Source: Erinaceus europaeus
Taxonomy: Eukaryota > Chordata > Mammalia > Eulipotyphla > Erinaceidae
Length of the DNA: 64,000 bases
Assembly: GCF_950295315.1 (NCBI RefSeq)
Contig: NC_080172.1
Span: forward strand, 111,948,353-112,012,352
Direction: 5' to 3'
Numbering within the stretch: the stretch's first letter is position 1; each line of letters starts with the position of its first letter. Made by a program: the position numbers and the translations under genes. This document shows, one piece after another, positions 1 through 10,647 of the stretch. The notes beneath the pieces are model-generated. The model did no database searches and had not been told where the DNA came from. It was given only the letters and a program-made list of their open reading frames with translations.

Positions 1-138
1 ATCGTTTTGACCACTGGTCACTGCAAATACTGTGCCAAGATGGTGTTCAGAAACTGGGAGCCCATGATTCTACCCTGCTTGCTTTGTCTGTGTGACTACA
101 CGAGGCTGTCTTTTAGCCTCACAGGACGTGACATCTAG
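1..138 (+). CDS. PRAME-family gene (copy A), 3' end of last coding exon, partial
   Basis: The window opens inside the last exon of a PRAME-family gene and reads 45 open codons to a TAG at 136-138. The frame is set by similarity to the ends of the other two PRAME copies here: it shares the FRNW and PMILPC motifs and a closing LSF motif with copy B (minus strand, near 5.5 kb), and the LSF motif with copy C (32.3 kb). PRAME proteins are leucine-rich-repeat proteins, and human PRAME acts as a substrate receptor of a cullin-2 ubiquitin ligase; only the tail after the repeats is visible here. Whether the rest is intact cannot be judged. The assignment rests on the paralogues in this window. Confidence 0.8.
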   Translation: MVLTTGHCKYCAKMVFRNWEPMILPCLLCLCDYTRLSFSLTGRDI

Positions 139-410
139 CAGCTTTGTCCCTCAATGTGCACACACAACTCTGCCTCTGCCATCATCACCCTGTGATGGGG
201 AAGCAAAGGAGACCCAGCTCAGAGCCAGCCTGCAGGGAATACATGTGACTCTCAACTTTGAAGAACCAAATGGGCATTTTTCTAGTGAAATCAGAGTCAC
301 CAGTGATTGGATCTGATTTGCAGTTGTAATTTGCGTGGAAGTTCAAGCAGGAGATTTTCTTTGCTGGATTTTTCATGAAATGTTGAGAAATAAAATGGAT
401 CTCAATGCCG
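139..410 (+). other. 3'UTR of PRAME copy A with poly(A) signal
   Basis: Sequence after the copy A stop. An AATAAA hexamer lies at 389-394, inside a segment (TTGAGAAATAAAATGGATCT) that recurs on the minus strand near 4.83-4.87 kb after copy B. The shared context supports a genuine PRAME polyadenylation site. Confidence 0.65.
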
Positions 411-727
411 TCTCTCGCCTTTGCTCTTCATCTTGCTGTCAGAACCTGTCATCTCTGGTAGTGCTAGGGAAAAGAATGTGAGCAGAGAGACCATCTAAGA
501 ACCATCACAGACCACAGGGAACCTTGATGTTGTCCGCAGCCACCTGATCATTTCTTTATATATTTATTTACTAAAAGTCAGGAATAGAGAACATCAGTGC
601 CCCAACAGCTTGTCTGTGAAACTCTGCTGAGGTAATGTACCAGAACTATGGCCCATGTTACTTTAAATTCTGTCTTGTGTAAAGCATCATCCCAAAGATA
701 ACTATTTTTCATTTTTTAAAAATGTTA

Positions 728-983
728 AATATTTATTTTCCCTTGTGTTGACTTTTTTGTTTTTATTGTTATTGTAGTTATTGTTATTGTTGTTATTGAT
801 GTCATAGTTGTTAGATAGGACAGAGAGAAATGGAGAGAGGTGGAAAAGACAGAGGCGGGAGAGAAAGCAAGACACCTGCAGACCTGCTTCCCCACCTGTG
901 AAGCAACTCCCCTGCAGGTGGGGAGCAGGGTCTCCAACCAGGATCTACCTGCACTTAAACTGCTGTGCTGCCGCCCAACTTCC
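728..983 (-). repeat. tRNA-derived SINE, antisense
   Basis: Read on the minus strand: a tRNA-like head, a CCCACCTGCAGGGGAG-type middle, a CT-rich body, then an AAT/AAC-rich tail (the T-rich start on the plus strand). Same family as the clean copy at 11.9 kb. Short open frames inside it are not genes. Confidence 0.85.
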
Positions 984-1049
984 TCAATGATAATTTTTCA
1001 AAATTTTGGTCTATACTCCCAGAGGAGGAGGAATGTTAGGAAAAGATGA

Positions 1050-1410
1050 CTAGAGGACTCTGAAACCCAATTCCATCAGGACCCATAGAGAAAAGAGAGA
1101 GAGAAAGGGAGAGGGAGAAGGAGAGAGAGAGATGAAGAAAAGGAAATTCAGAGGTAGTAAAAGGTTCACATGTGACTTAAAATGGAAGAGAAAGTAGGAC
1201 CATAGGGGAAAAAATAGGGAAAATTAGAGATAGATATTTATGGAAATAGTAGTCAACCCAAATCTATGACCTTGGGAGAATTACTGCAATTTCCAGTTAA
1301 GGGTACTGGGATATAGAACTCTGGTGGTGGGAATGGTGTGAAGTTGTATCCCTCTTGTTGTGTAACTCTACACATCACTAATACAATGCTGAAAGATCAT
1401 TTTTAATTGT
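1050..1410 (+). repeat. Old A-tailed retroelement 3' end plus GA-rich stretch
   Basis: A GA-rich simple stretch (about 1095-1135) is followed by a degenerate 3' end resembling 16.9-17.4 kb (shared 'accttgggagaattactgca'-like segment and the 'ctggtggtgggaat' segment). Related to the abundant A-tailed repeat elsewhere in the window but older. Confidence 0.5.
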
Positions 1411-1724
1411 AGTAGTTAACTTGCTCTCCTGTAACCCTTCAAGAAATCTTTATAGACGTAACTGATAAACCATGGATCTAGCCTAAAGCAGATTGGACTA
1501 TCTTCAAAATTGCAAAATCATTAGAGAGGACCCCATTTTGTCTTGTTAATGATCTGGAAAATTTCCTTTTATGCTTCATACAGATTTTTTTTGTTGTTTT
1601 TTTGCCAGAGTTTCTGTTCAGCTCCTGTTTCTGGTATGATTGGGCTTTGAAAATAGATAATTTGGTGTCTCTGGTTCTGCAATTCCATTATGCTAATCTA
1701 CTCATGACAATTTAAAAAATTATT

Positions 1725-1930
1725 CTATTTTTCTTTCTATTTTGCTCAATACATCATTTACTTTCTACCGGATCAGTTGAGAGGGGAATTAGAGAAAGGG
1801 GGAGAGAGAGAGACACCTGTGTCTTTACTTGATTTCTGTAACCTTCCCACTGCAGGGGGTACTGAGGCCTTGAGCCTGGGCTTTCTCACTGTGCACTGTG
1901 CTCTCAGGAGTGTAGGAGCCATCATCCTGT
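1725..1930 (-). repeat. Diverged tRNA-SINE, antisense
   Basis: The GA-rich body (agagagagagacacctgt) followed by an actgcagggggt core and a degraded head matches the second SINE type seen at 62.8 and 32.9 kb, read on the minus strand. Confidence 0.5.
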
Positions 1931-2004
1931 CCCTCCACACAGCTTTGCTTTGAGGAGGTGCTGCATTAAATCCTCATGCTCTCCCTGTCCTCAGTGAGGA
2001 GGGT

Positions 2005-3300
2005 TCCCTTTATTCCCTCCACTGAAGCACAGCTTCTCTCCCACCAACAGCCAACAGACCTTTCCAGAATCCAGCTTGTTCCTGCTCTAGGCAAAGTCTC
2101 TTGTTGCAGTTAACTCAGCTCAAACTGCACTGGACCTGGACAAAAGGCACCAAGCAAACACTTCCTGCTGGGCCTCAGGGCTGGGGCTGCTGGGCTAGGG
2201 ACCTTAGGGCAGGACTTCACTTTCCTGGGAAGGGAGGAGCCTGATGCTCACTCCATTGCTCTGATCTTGTGGGATCCAGTGAGATGAAGCCTCGGAGGCC
2301 TTGGCCCTGGGGAGGACCTACACTGAGAGCTCAGGCCATTTCCTGCTTTCTCCCTGCTGGCAGAAGTCTGCATGTTGACCCTACAATTGCACCCTGTACT
2401 CAGGATAGTTAGGCAAAGGAGCCTGGGATTCTCCAGATTTAACAGCCTTGGGGTAAAGAGAAGCAGGATGGACCGCTGAAGCACAAAATCCCCAGTCTGC
2501 AGTATTTTACTGCCACCTGCTGGCAGATCAGTAGGACACAAGCAGGAAATGTCAGCAAGACTTTTATCAGTAAACTGAAAACTCTGGTATCTATACAAGA
2601 GGAAAACAATTATTTGTGTTGAGAAGTATGTAAATATTGGAATTCAGAAATTGTAGTAATAAGGTGATTTTTTAAAAGAATTTATTTATTTATTCATGAG
2701 AAAGTACCAGCCATCACTCTGGTACATGTGCTGCCGGGGATCGAACCCAGGACCTCATGCTTGAGAGTCTAGTGCCTTAGCCACTGCACCACCTCCTGGA
2801 CCACAAAGTGATTTAATCAAGGAGTTCATGCACATATTTTATAAATGTTGACACTGGTTTTGCATATCATCTGAAGAGAAGCATGGACATTAATTTTTCT
2901 TAGATTCAAGGGGACAATTGTACCCCTATATTCACAGCTGCCATCCTCACACTCCAGCTGTGGAGAGAGCTGAAATGCCCATGTACAGAAGATTGGAAGA
3001 AGAAGTTAGGGGACTCTTGGGAGTACTACCCTACAGCTTGAAAAGATGATACTGGGTCCTTTAGGACCGATGGAGCTAGGGGTGATTGTGCTCAGTGAAG
3101 TGAGTAAGGAGGTGACAGACTAGGGAGTTTCTGTCATACATGGAAACATGGAATAGAGTATTAAAGCACGTGGATTCCCCCTCACACACATCACAGGAAA
3201 GGAGCTTGTTTTGTAAGAATTGTGACATCTATTGCTAGGAATGAGGTCACTGAATTTTGACAGTGGGGGTGTCATGGAATATGCTCCCAAAATATTATCT
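2005..3300 (+). repeat. PRAME-cluster flank duplication, copy 1
   Basis: Non-coding DNA collinear with 42.145-43.885 kb on the same strand. Shared blocks include the caccaacag region near 2045/42190, the gggctggggctgctgggct block near 2183/42320, the ctgccatcct segment near 2940/43000 and a ctcagtgaagtga block near 3090/43670. Copy 1 carries an extra SINE (2671-2804); copy 2 carries an extra stretch of about 520 bp with a TA repeat. Boundaries are estimated by eye. Confidence 0.75.
2671..2804 (-). repeat. Short SINE, inserted after the flank duplication
   Basis: A SINE of the ctctggtacatgtgctgccg type on the minus strand, flanked by aaggtgattt (2661-2670) and aaagtgattt (2805-2814), a target-site duplication with one mismatch. 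It is absent from the paralogous site near 42.87 kb. Confidence 0.75.
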
Positions 3301-3769
3301 TACCTATTCTATTTTATATTATTTTATATTGATATTATCACAGCACTATTCATCTCTGGCTTTTGGTGCTGCTTTGCATTTAACTTAGAATATGTGGCAT
3401 CTCTGGTATCAAAATTATGGGCCTGAGATAGAGGTTAGAGTGCTTTGTGGTCACCAGTCTTCATGTAATGAAAACATTTGCACATGAGCCCACAGCTGTA
3501 CTATAAATAATCAACACCTGTCAAATGAAGCAAATGGGCACACTAGAAAAATGTTTAAAGATGAAACATATACAACACCTCATCCAACACCATATCTGTG
3601 CCTACCTGTGCCCAAATTAACCTTAACAGTAATTAGAGAGCTATATCCATTTATTGCCCTCCTCCCTCCCTCATTTGATAGTGCCTGACGATACATTCAT
3701 GTATAAAGCTTCTATCCCATAAATGAAAAGAATACCCTGTAGCTGTTGTTTACCTCCCTAATTTCTCTT

Positions 3770-4630
3770 TTATATTTTTATATTACAGAATTGCATGTCA
3801 ACAGGGGTTTGAATGCACACCATTCCTGCCACCAGAGTTCTGAATCTTCAGTCTCCCCAAGGCAATCCACCACAGTTTTGCTCTGCTATAAGGTTATAGA
3901 CATGGGCTAACCATCATCTCTACAACTGTCTGTCCACATTTATACATATTTGCTCCTTTTTATTGTGATTCAATCCTCTCTTCCACTCCAAGCCACCCAT
4001 GGCATCATAACTACCTCATACATCTCTCTACTTTTCCTTCTCTCTCTGGGTGCTGATGGAGCTTGAGTTCAGAGTCCTCTTATCTTCATCCTATCACTTC
4101 TCTCCTGCTGGGAGTCTGGATCAAGGTTGTTTATGTGGAGTAAAAGGTAGGAGTTCTGGTTTCTGTAACTGCTTCTCCACTGAGCATGAGTGTTGATAGG
4201 TCAACCCATACCCTCAGCTTGTTTCTATCTTTCCCAGGGCATATTGGTGAGGTTGTCTGCCCAGAGAAGTTGGGATAGAGTCATGGTAGCATCTGTAACT
4301 TTGTGTCTGGAGGGTGGCATAACCTAAGTTGAGACAAAATGGTTAATGAACAGGAACCAAAAAGTAGGATTAGAGTAGATGACATTAGGGACTTTAAGGG
4401 TAGAAGAAAGCAGAAAATCCATCTTAGGCATGTTCCTGGGCCACACAACTATGGTAGTTTTGCTTGAGTTTGGTAGGTAGCTTGAAATTGCCTACAAGGA
4501 TAATGAATAGGGTAGCTATCAAGGAATGTGATTGGATATGATGCTCTGGGGGTGGGCATTGTGTGTAAACATACCCCTTTTATCCTATAGTCTTTTCAAT
4601 ATTACCATTTTATAAGTAAAAAATAAAAGT
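3770..4630. repeat. Degraded A-tailed retroelement fragments
   Basis: About 3770-4315 matches, on the minus strand, an old form of the long A-tailed repeat (gtaactgcttctccactgag and caacccataccctcag parallel the fresher 35.2-kb copy). About 4316-4630 is a second, plus-strand 3' end finishing in an A-rich tail. No coding potential. Confidence 0.5.
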
Positions 4631-4667
4631 AGAAAAATAACTAATAAAAATAATTTTGAAAAGGGGG

Positions 4668-4790
4668 GGAATGTAAATAGCATAATGGTTATGAAAACAG
4701 ACTCTCATGCCTGAGGCTCCAAAGTGTCAGGTTCAATCCCCCACACCACCATAAGCCATAAGAGCTGGGAAGTTAAATTAAAAAAAACGA
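4668..4790 (+). repeat. Short tRNA-like SINE
   Basis: The head 'gcataatggttatgaaaaca' followed by 'ctctcatgcctgaggctcc' is the same as at 63.34 and 11.48 kb. Short, A-tailed, plus strand. Confidence 0.65.
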
Positions 4791-4842
4791 AAGTTGGTAG
4801 AAAAATGTACATAGACAAGTAAGAGATGGAATTGAGATCCAT

Positions 4843-4848
4843 TTTATT
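4843..4848 (-). promoter_or_regulatory. Poly(A) signal of PRAME pseudogene B
   Basis: AATAAA on the minus strand in the context TTGAGAAATAAAATGGATCT, also present in the copy A 3'UTR at 389-394. It places the 3' end of copy B near 4830, with two SINEs inserted in the 3'UTR. Confidence 0.65.
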
Positions 4849-4954
4849 TCTCAACCCTTCATGACATCTACCAAGGAAAATCTCCCATATGACCTTCAAC
4901 CCAAATTATAACTCAACATGCTTTGTAGTTATTTACAAAATGTGTAATTCTGAT

Positions 4955-5115
4955 TATTTTTAAAAATATTTTATTTATTTATTAATGAGAAAGATAGGAG
5001 GAGAGAGAAAGAACCAGACATCACTCTGGCATATGTGCTGGGGGGGATAGAACTCAGGACCTCCTGCTTGAGAGTACAAAGCATTTTCACTGTGACAACT
5101 CCTGGACCACTATAA
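4955..5115 (-). repeat. Short SINE in the 3'UTR of pseudogene B
   Basis: A T-rich start, a 'gagaaagataggaggagaga' segment, a ctctggcatatgtgctg segment and a terminal ctcctggacc: the same short SINE type as 2671-2804, minus strand, more diverged. Confidence 0.65.
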
Positions 5116-5187
5116 TTCTGATTCTGTTAGACAAGTGTGCATTTAGTCCCTTCAGACTTAAGAGTCAAATGTATTCCTGCATTCTTT

Positions 5188-5335
5188 TTTTAAAGATATT
5201 ATTTATTTATTCATGAGAAATGATAACAGAGAAAAAGAACCAGACATCACTCTGGTACATGTGCTGCTGGGGACTGAACTCAGGACCTCATGCTTGAGAG
5301 TCCAATGGCTTATCCACTGCACCACCTCCCTGACA
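5188..5335 (-). repeat. Second short SINE in the 3'UTR of pseudogene B
   Basis: Same family as the preceding copy (catcactctggtacatgtg, then cactgcaccacctcc), minus strand. The open frames at 5213-5481 lie in it and are not genes. Confidence 0.65.
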
Positions 5336-5438
5336 ACCATTCGCTGCATTCTAACAGTGATGCTGGGTCACTTTTTCTTCTCCATCTCATGGACATGTTG
5401 CCAGTATCAAATTGCGTACGCATTGAGAAGCAAAATTG

Positions 5439-6054
5439 TTACATGTCACATGTTTTGAGTCTAAAAGACAGCTTCTTATAGTGATTTATACAAGGCCAGC
5501 AAGGTAGAATCATGGGCTTCCAGTTTCTGAAAATCTTCTTGCCACAATAAAAGCAGTGACTAGAGCTCACCAAGATGGACCTGGGGTGTCCTAGGTCCCT
5601 GAGAATCTTTAAGATCTGAGTACAAAGCAAATCAAATGTTTCAGGCTGGAGAGTTCCCTGGGTGCTGAAAATCTCCAGAGGGACAGGAAACAGCTGGAAA
5701 CATAAATGCTCGAGCCCTGAGGTGGAGCGCAGCAGCTTCTCCAGGGTGGCCATGGACAGGCGGTTCCCATGCAGGCTGAAGGAGCTGAGCTGGGAGCAGC
5801 TGCTCAGGGCAGGGAGCAGGGCCTCAAGCTAGCGGTCCTGGAGGCCACACAGACCCAGGTCCAGGTGCTGGAGGGTGGCTGCATTTACCTCCAGTAGAGC
5901 TCGCAGGGGCTCCCTGACAGAGGTCAGAGGGACTCCCCTCAGACACAGGTCCTTCAGGTGAGTGATGTGTGGGCTCTGGAACAGGTGAGTCAAGTCTTCT
6001 TCTGTAAGTGTGCAGTTAGTGAGTGAGAAGACCTCCAGGGGGTCATTAAGATAC
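5439..6054 (-). pseudogene. Pseudogene B, last exon (leucine-rich-repeat region)
   Basis: The acceptor (cttcccag on the minus strand) precedes 6054, and the exon ends at a stop at 5441-5439. It reads DPLEV, then LTHLF, HLDLGLCGLQD and the C-terminal FRNW and PMILPC motifs shared with copy A. The CTA at plus 5829-5831 is an in-frame TAG after GLQDR; downstream sequence stays in frame and recognisable, so the stop is a simple substitution. Confidence 0.88.
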
Positions 6055-6276
6055 CTGGGAAGAGAGAGGGAGAGAGATTAGGATCCAGAATGTATTTGGC
6101 ACAGTTTCAGTACTGTGGGAGGTGATAAGATACACCAAGGCTCATGTTTACTCTCAACCTCAACTAGTCCAGTGCTATTTAAGGCAGAATCTTTTTGTCA
6201 GTCTTCATATGAGCCTGGCATTGAATTCTTGCAATTTCTAAAACACATTTCTTCATTGTCATGCAAAGATATGCAC

Positions 6277-6279
<3 letters not shown>

Positions 6280-6313
<34 letters not shown>
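6280..6313 (+). repeat. (CT)n microsatellite
   Basis: An uninterrupted CT dinucleotide run inside intron 3 of pseudogene B. The flanking 6060-6280 and 6315-6710 show no recognisable repeat or gene. Confidence 0.9.
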
Positions 6314-6317
<4 letters not shown>

Positions 6318-6711
6318 TAGTTGAAGATAATAATAATATCTGGTAGAACATTACCTAAGAATTCTGGACAGTCCATTCAAATGTATTGGCACTCTGGCAG
6401 CAGTATTGGATAGAAATGAAAATACTCTCACTCAGGCTGCCTTCAGACGTTCTTTGGACTCTGTCCTATCTCTGGGCTGGGTAAGACCATTAGGTCACAA
6501 ACCAAACCTGTGCAAAGTCCCACAGCAACTACTGGTCCTGCCATTCTCCAGGGACTCTCTGATATATCTCCACACTCAACATATGTTTGGCTAATTTCCT
6601 CATTCCTCAGTTGTAGCCTGTTTAGTGCATGTTTGCACTGTCTGTGTATTCACAATCCTGCCTGTCACAGCTTGCAGTCCATAAACTGCATTGTGTGCAG
6701 ACTTCTTCTTT

Positions 6712-6920
6712 CAATTATCTTTATTTTTTTTTATATGAACAGTCATGAATCCAAAGGAAAGTTGGTAATAGAGAAGAAGAGAGGCAGAGAGGCACCTGCA
6801 TCATTACTTCAGCACTTAAAAACTTTCCCTCTGCAGGTGGGGACCAGGGACTTGAACCCAGGTCCTTGTGCACTGCAATACCTGTGCTCAACCAAGTGCA
6901 CCACCACCTCGTCCCTGGGA
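6712..6920 (-). repeat. tRNA-SINE (second type), antisense
   Basis: Minus-strand copy with a tctgcaggtggggaccaggg core and a ctcaaccaagtgcaccacca head, like those at 32.9 and 62.8 kb. The 151-residue open frame across it is incidental. Confidence 0.7.
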
Positions 6921-7047
6921 TCTCTCTGCACAGTCCCCTTCAATAATATTTGTCCAGTCATCTAAGAGACTGCTTCAGACCGGAACCTGAGTACAACCTC
7001 ACTAGACTGATTATTCCACCAAACATCTCAGTAAGGTGTCCCTTCCA

Positions 7048-7412
7048 TAACTCTGTGAAAGCACAAACAAACAACCTGATCACACGCCATAAAGGCCTAA
7101 AAGAAGAACAAAGGGACCATAAAGCAACAGGAAGGACAGAAATTACTAAAGTTAGGGCAGAAATAAATAACATTGAAAATAAGAAAACCATACAAAAGAT
7201 CAACAAAAGTAAATGTTTGGTTCTTCGAAAGAGTGAACAAAATCAACAAACCTTTAGCCAGATTCAAAAAAAAAAGAGAGAGAGAGAGAGAAGATCCAAA
7301 TAAGTCAGTTTATAAATGAAAAAGGAGATATCACAACAGACCCCACAGAAATTCAATGCATCATGCGAGGCTTCTATAACAACTATATGCCATCAAGTTA
7401 GAGAACCTGGAA
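7048..7412 (+). mobile_element. L1 ORF2 fragment, left part (L1-a)
   Basis: Plus-strand L1 ORF2 sequence between the endonuclease and reverse transcriptase domains: the [18 protein letters not shown] segment matches the 38.8-39.4 kb L1. It is cut at about 7412 after 'gagaacctggaagaaat' by the retroviral remnant and resumes near 8080 with roughly 110-120 bp of L1 missing. Confidence 0.85.
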
Positions 7413-7717
7413 GAAATGTATGTTTCTCCTCGGGAAACATGAGACAGGGAATCCAGAAAGTCCAAGGAGAAATCTTCGTGCATCTTCCAAGCTCTATGAT
7501 CACGGTAATAAGGAACCAAAGTTCCTGGTCAGGGAACCAAAGTGTGGCCCAGAGCAAAATGTTCCAGAGACAGAGAAACTGTCTTATGAAGGAAGAGTAG
7601 AAGCTTTGGGAAACCTCTTCATAAGTAGAAAGGCAGCCCATGGTGGACAGGTAGCCAAGTTTACTTATATAGGGGATGGGCAGGTTAGGACCCACGTTGG
7701 TTGGGCGCCATATGCCA
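7413..7717 (-). mobile_element. Endogenous retrovirus leader and decayed gag start
   Basis: Minus-strand sequence directly after the primer-binding site. An open frame runs through it (7695-7393), with an internal Met-Gly pair near its start, as expected of a myristoylated retroviral matrix protein, and a WFPDQ motif that is plausible for betaretrovirus-like gag. The frame then reads out into L1 sequence, so only a short 5' piece of the provirus survives. The gag assignment is tentative; the position after LTR and PBS is what supports it. Confidence 0.5.
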
Positions 7718-7736
7718 GTCCCTGTTCAGGGCGCCA
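7718..7736 (-). other. Retroviral primer-binding site, tRNA-Lys type
   Basis: The minus strand reads TGGCGCCCTGAACAGGGAC, two bases after the LTR end. This is the lysine-tRNA type used by many class II (betaretrovirus-like) elements, with one extra T after the CCC. Its exact position behind a TG...CA LTR supports the call. Confidence 0.8.
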
Positions 7737-7738
7737 TT

Positions 7739-8077
7739 TGCCAGGCTAGCTTCATTGTTGGGAGACAGATGACCAGGGACTCATGGCTGAGCTGAGAAGC
7801 AGCATCTCTTTATTCATGTGGAACACAGAGCAAGCTAAGCTATCTCTAATCACAATCCTGTCCTCATATATCCTGAGGTGAAAGTGTCAGGTCCGAAGAG
7901 GATGTATGTAGGATGGGGGGTGGGGAGAAGGAAAAATCATGCAAAACAATGATGATTAAACCAATGCCCTGGAGGCAGGGTAGTGCTTAGTTAACAGTGG
8001 TTATGTAAATAGAATACAGTGTTAAGCAGGGGGGATTAAACCAATGAAACAGAAGGGGTCTTAGAAGCATACCAACA
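7739..8077 (-). mobile_element. Endogenous retrovirus 5' LTR (class II-like)
   Basis: Read on the minus strand, the LTR starts TGTTGGTATGCTTCTAAGAC at 8077 and ends GCTAGCCTGGCA at 7739, about 339 bp. It contains an AATAAA (CATGAATAAAGAGATG) in the expected R region, and a PBS follows at once. It matches the plus-strand solo LTR at 21795-22140 along its length (shared TCTCAGCTCAGCCATGAGTC and CTACATACATCCTCTTC). The 3' LTR and nearly all internal sequence are missing. Confidence 0.85.
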
Positions 8078-8079
8078 CC

Positions 8080-10440
8080 AAGAATAAAAGTTCTGGACCA
8101 GATGGTTTTACAAATGAATTCTACAAAACCTTCAAATAAGAACTAATACTTCTACTTTTAAAAGTAGAAGATTAAAGACAATGGAATACTCCCTTCCAGT
8201 TTCTATGAAGTCAGCATCACTTTGACACCAAAAGAAGACAGGGAGACAATGAAAAAAGAAAACTACAGATCAATATCTCTGATGAACATAGATTCTAAAA
8301 TATTGAACAAAATTCTAGCCAACCGGATACAGCAGTATATTAAAAATATTGTTCATCATGACCAAGTGGAGTTTATACCTGGGATGCAAGGATGGTTTAG
8401 CATATGTAAATCAATCAGCATGATCCACCACATCAATAAAAGCAAAACCAAAGACCACAAGGTTATATCAGTAGATGCAGAGAAAGCCTTTGAGAAAATA
8501 CAACATCCCTTTATGATCAAAATGCTACAAACAATAGGAATAGATGGAAAATTCTTCAAGATAGTGGATTCTATATATAGCAAACCTACAGCCAACATCA
8601 TACTCAATGGTGAAAAACTGGAAGCATTTCCCCTCAGATCAGGTACTAGACAGGGCTGTCCACTATCACCATTACTATTCAACATAGTGTTGGAAGTTCT
8701 TGCCATAGCAATCAGGCAGAAGCACGGAATTAAAGGCATACAGACTGGAAGAGAAGAAGTAAAATCTTCCTATTTGCAGATGACATGATAGTATACATAG
8801 AAAACCCTAAGAAATCCAGAAGAAGCTTTTGGAAATCATCAGGCAATACAGTAAGCTGTCAGGCTAGAAAATTAATATTCAAAGTCAGTGGCATTCCTCT
8901 ATGCAAACACTAAGTTAGAAGAAGTTGAAATCCAGAAACAATTCCTTTTTTACTACAGCAACAAAAACAATAAAATATCTAGGAATAAATCTAACCAAAG
9001 AAGTGAAAAGATTGTACACTGAAAATTATGAGTCACTATTAAGAGCTCAAGGAAATTGAAAAAGACACAAAGAAGTGGAAAGATATTCCATGTTCATGGG
9101 TTGGAAGAATTAACATCATCAAAATGAATATACTACTCAGAGCTATACACAAATTTAATGCTATCCCCATCAAGATCCTAACCACCCTTTCTAGGAGAAT
9201 ATAACAAATGCTACAAATGTTTATCTGGAACCAGAAAATATCTATAATTGCCAAAATAATCTTGAGAAGAACAGAACTGGAGGCATCATACTCCCAGATC
9301 TCAAACTGTATTAATAGGGCCATTGTCATCAAAACTGCTAGGTACTGAAACATGAATACACACACTGACCAGTGGCATAGAATTGAAAGTCCAGAAGTAA
9401 GCCACCACACCTACGGACATCTAATCTTTGACAAAGGGACCCAGACTATTAAATGGGGAATGCAGAGTCTCTTCAACAAGTGGTGTTGGAAAAAATGGGT
9501 TGAAACATGCAGGAGAATGAAACTGAACCACTATATTTCACCAAATAAAAGCAAATCCCAAAGGGATCAAGGACTTGGATGTTAGACCACAAACTATCAG
9601 ATACTTAGACTAAAATATTGGCAGAACTCTTTTCCACATAAATTTTAAAGATATCTTCAATGAAACGAATCCAATTACAAAGAAGACTAAGTCAAGCATA
9701 AACCTATGGTACTACATCAAATTTAAAAAGTTTCTGCACAGCAAAAGAAATTACTACCCAAACCAAGAGACCCCTCACAGAATGGGAGAAGGTCTTTCAC
9801 ACCATACACCAGACAAGAGTTTAATAATAAAAATATATAAAGAGCTTGTCAAACTCAACAAGGAGATAACAAATGACCCCATCCAAATATGGGGAGAGGA
9901 CATGGACATAATATTAACCACAAAAGAGATCCAAAAGGCCGGGAAACACATGAAAAAATACTCCAAGTCTCTAATTTTCAGAGAAATGTAAATAAACACA
10001 ACAATGAGATACCACTTCACTCCTGTGAGAATGTCATATGTCAGAAAAGTTAAAAGCAGGAAATGCTGGAGAGGTTGTGGAGTCAAAAGTACCTTGTATG
10101 GAATCTTGTATGGTGCTTGAAGAAATCATGTTAAGTGAAAATAACCAGAAACAGAAAAATGAATATGTGATGATTTCACTCTCAAGCAGAAGTTGAAAAT
10201 CAAGATCAGAAGAGGAAACACAAGTAGAACCTGTACTTAATTTACTATATTGCACCAAAGTAAAAGTCTATGGATGGGTGTGGTGGGGAGAGTACAGGTC
10301 CTGGAAAAGGATGACAGAGGGCCTAGTGGGGGTTGTCTTGTTATGAGGAAAACTGAGAAATGTCATGAATGTACAAACTACTGTATTTACTGTAAAAATG
10401 TAAAACATGAATTCCCTAATAAAGAGGGTAAAAAGAGGAG
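8080..10440 (+). mobile_element. L1 ORF2 reverse transcriptase, C-terminus and 3'UTR (L1-a)
   Basis: The main part of L1-a in intron 3 of pseudogene B. An open frame at 8222-8788 carries reverse transcriptase blocks, including [14 protein letters not shown] near 8645; the polymerase motif FADD is encoded near 8775 in the next frame. From there multiple frameshifts separate the fragments (9352-9585, 9782-9991). A 3'UTR-like segment (10250-10425) matches the 36.1-36.4 kb L1 3' end in reverse. It is a dead copy, antisense to the PRAME pseudogene. Confidence 0.9.
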
Positions 10441-10575
10441 TGGAATAGTATAGTGATTATGTAAAATGTCTTTCATTTCTGAATCATCATGTTCTCAGAT
10501 TTAATCTCTAGCACTAACATAAACTAGCTTTTAGAGGCAATCTGGCAAATGAGATGAATAAATCATGGTTAATAA
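10440..10575 (+). repeat. Degraded short SINE
   Basis: The tatagtgattatgtaaaatg and ctgaatcatcatgttctcag segments resemble a diverged member of the 11.48-kb SINE type; weakly supported. Confidence 0.35.
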
Positions 10576-10647
10576 TAGAACTGTGAAGCAAGGAACTTCA
10601 GATCCAATGTTTCCTGCACAGTCACTTTGTCCGGGATACAATCCTAC

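Noticed and set aside
6510..6965. 151-codon plus-strand open frame
   Set aside because: Runs through an antisense SINE and unrelated flank; no conserved motif and it stops in L1 sequence.
7393..7695. Complete retroviral gag gene
   Set aside because: Only the first part after the PBS is retroviral; the frame ends in L1 sequence and no pro, pol or env was found nearby.
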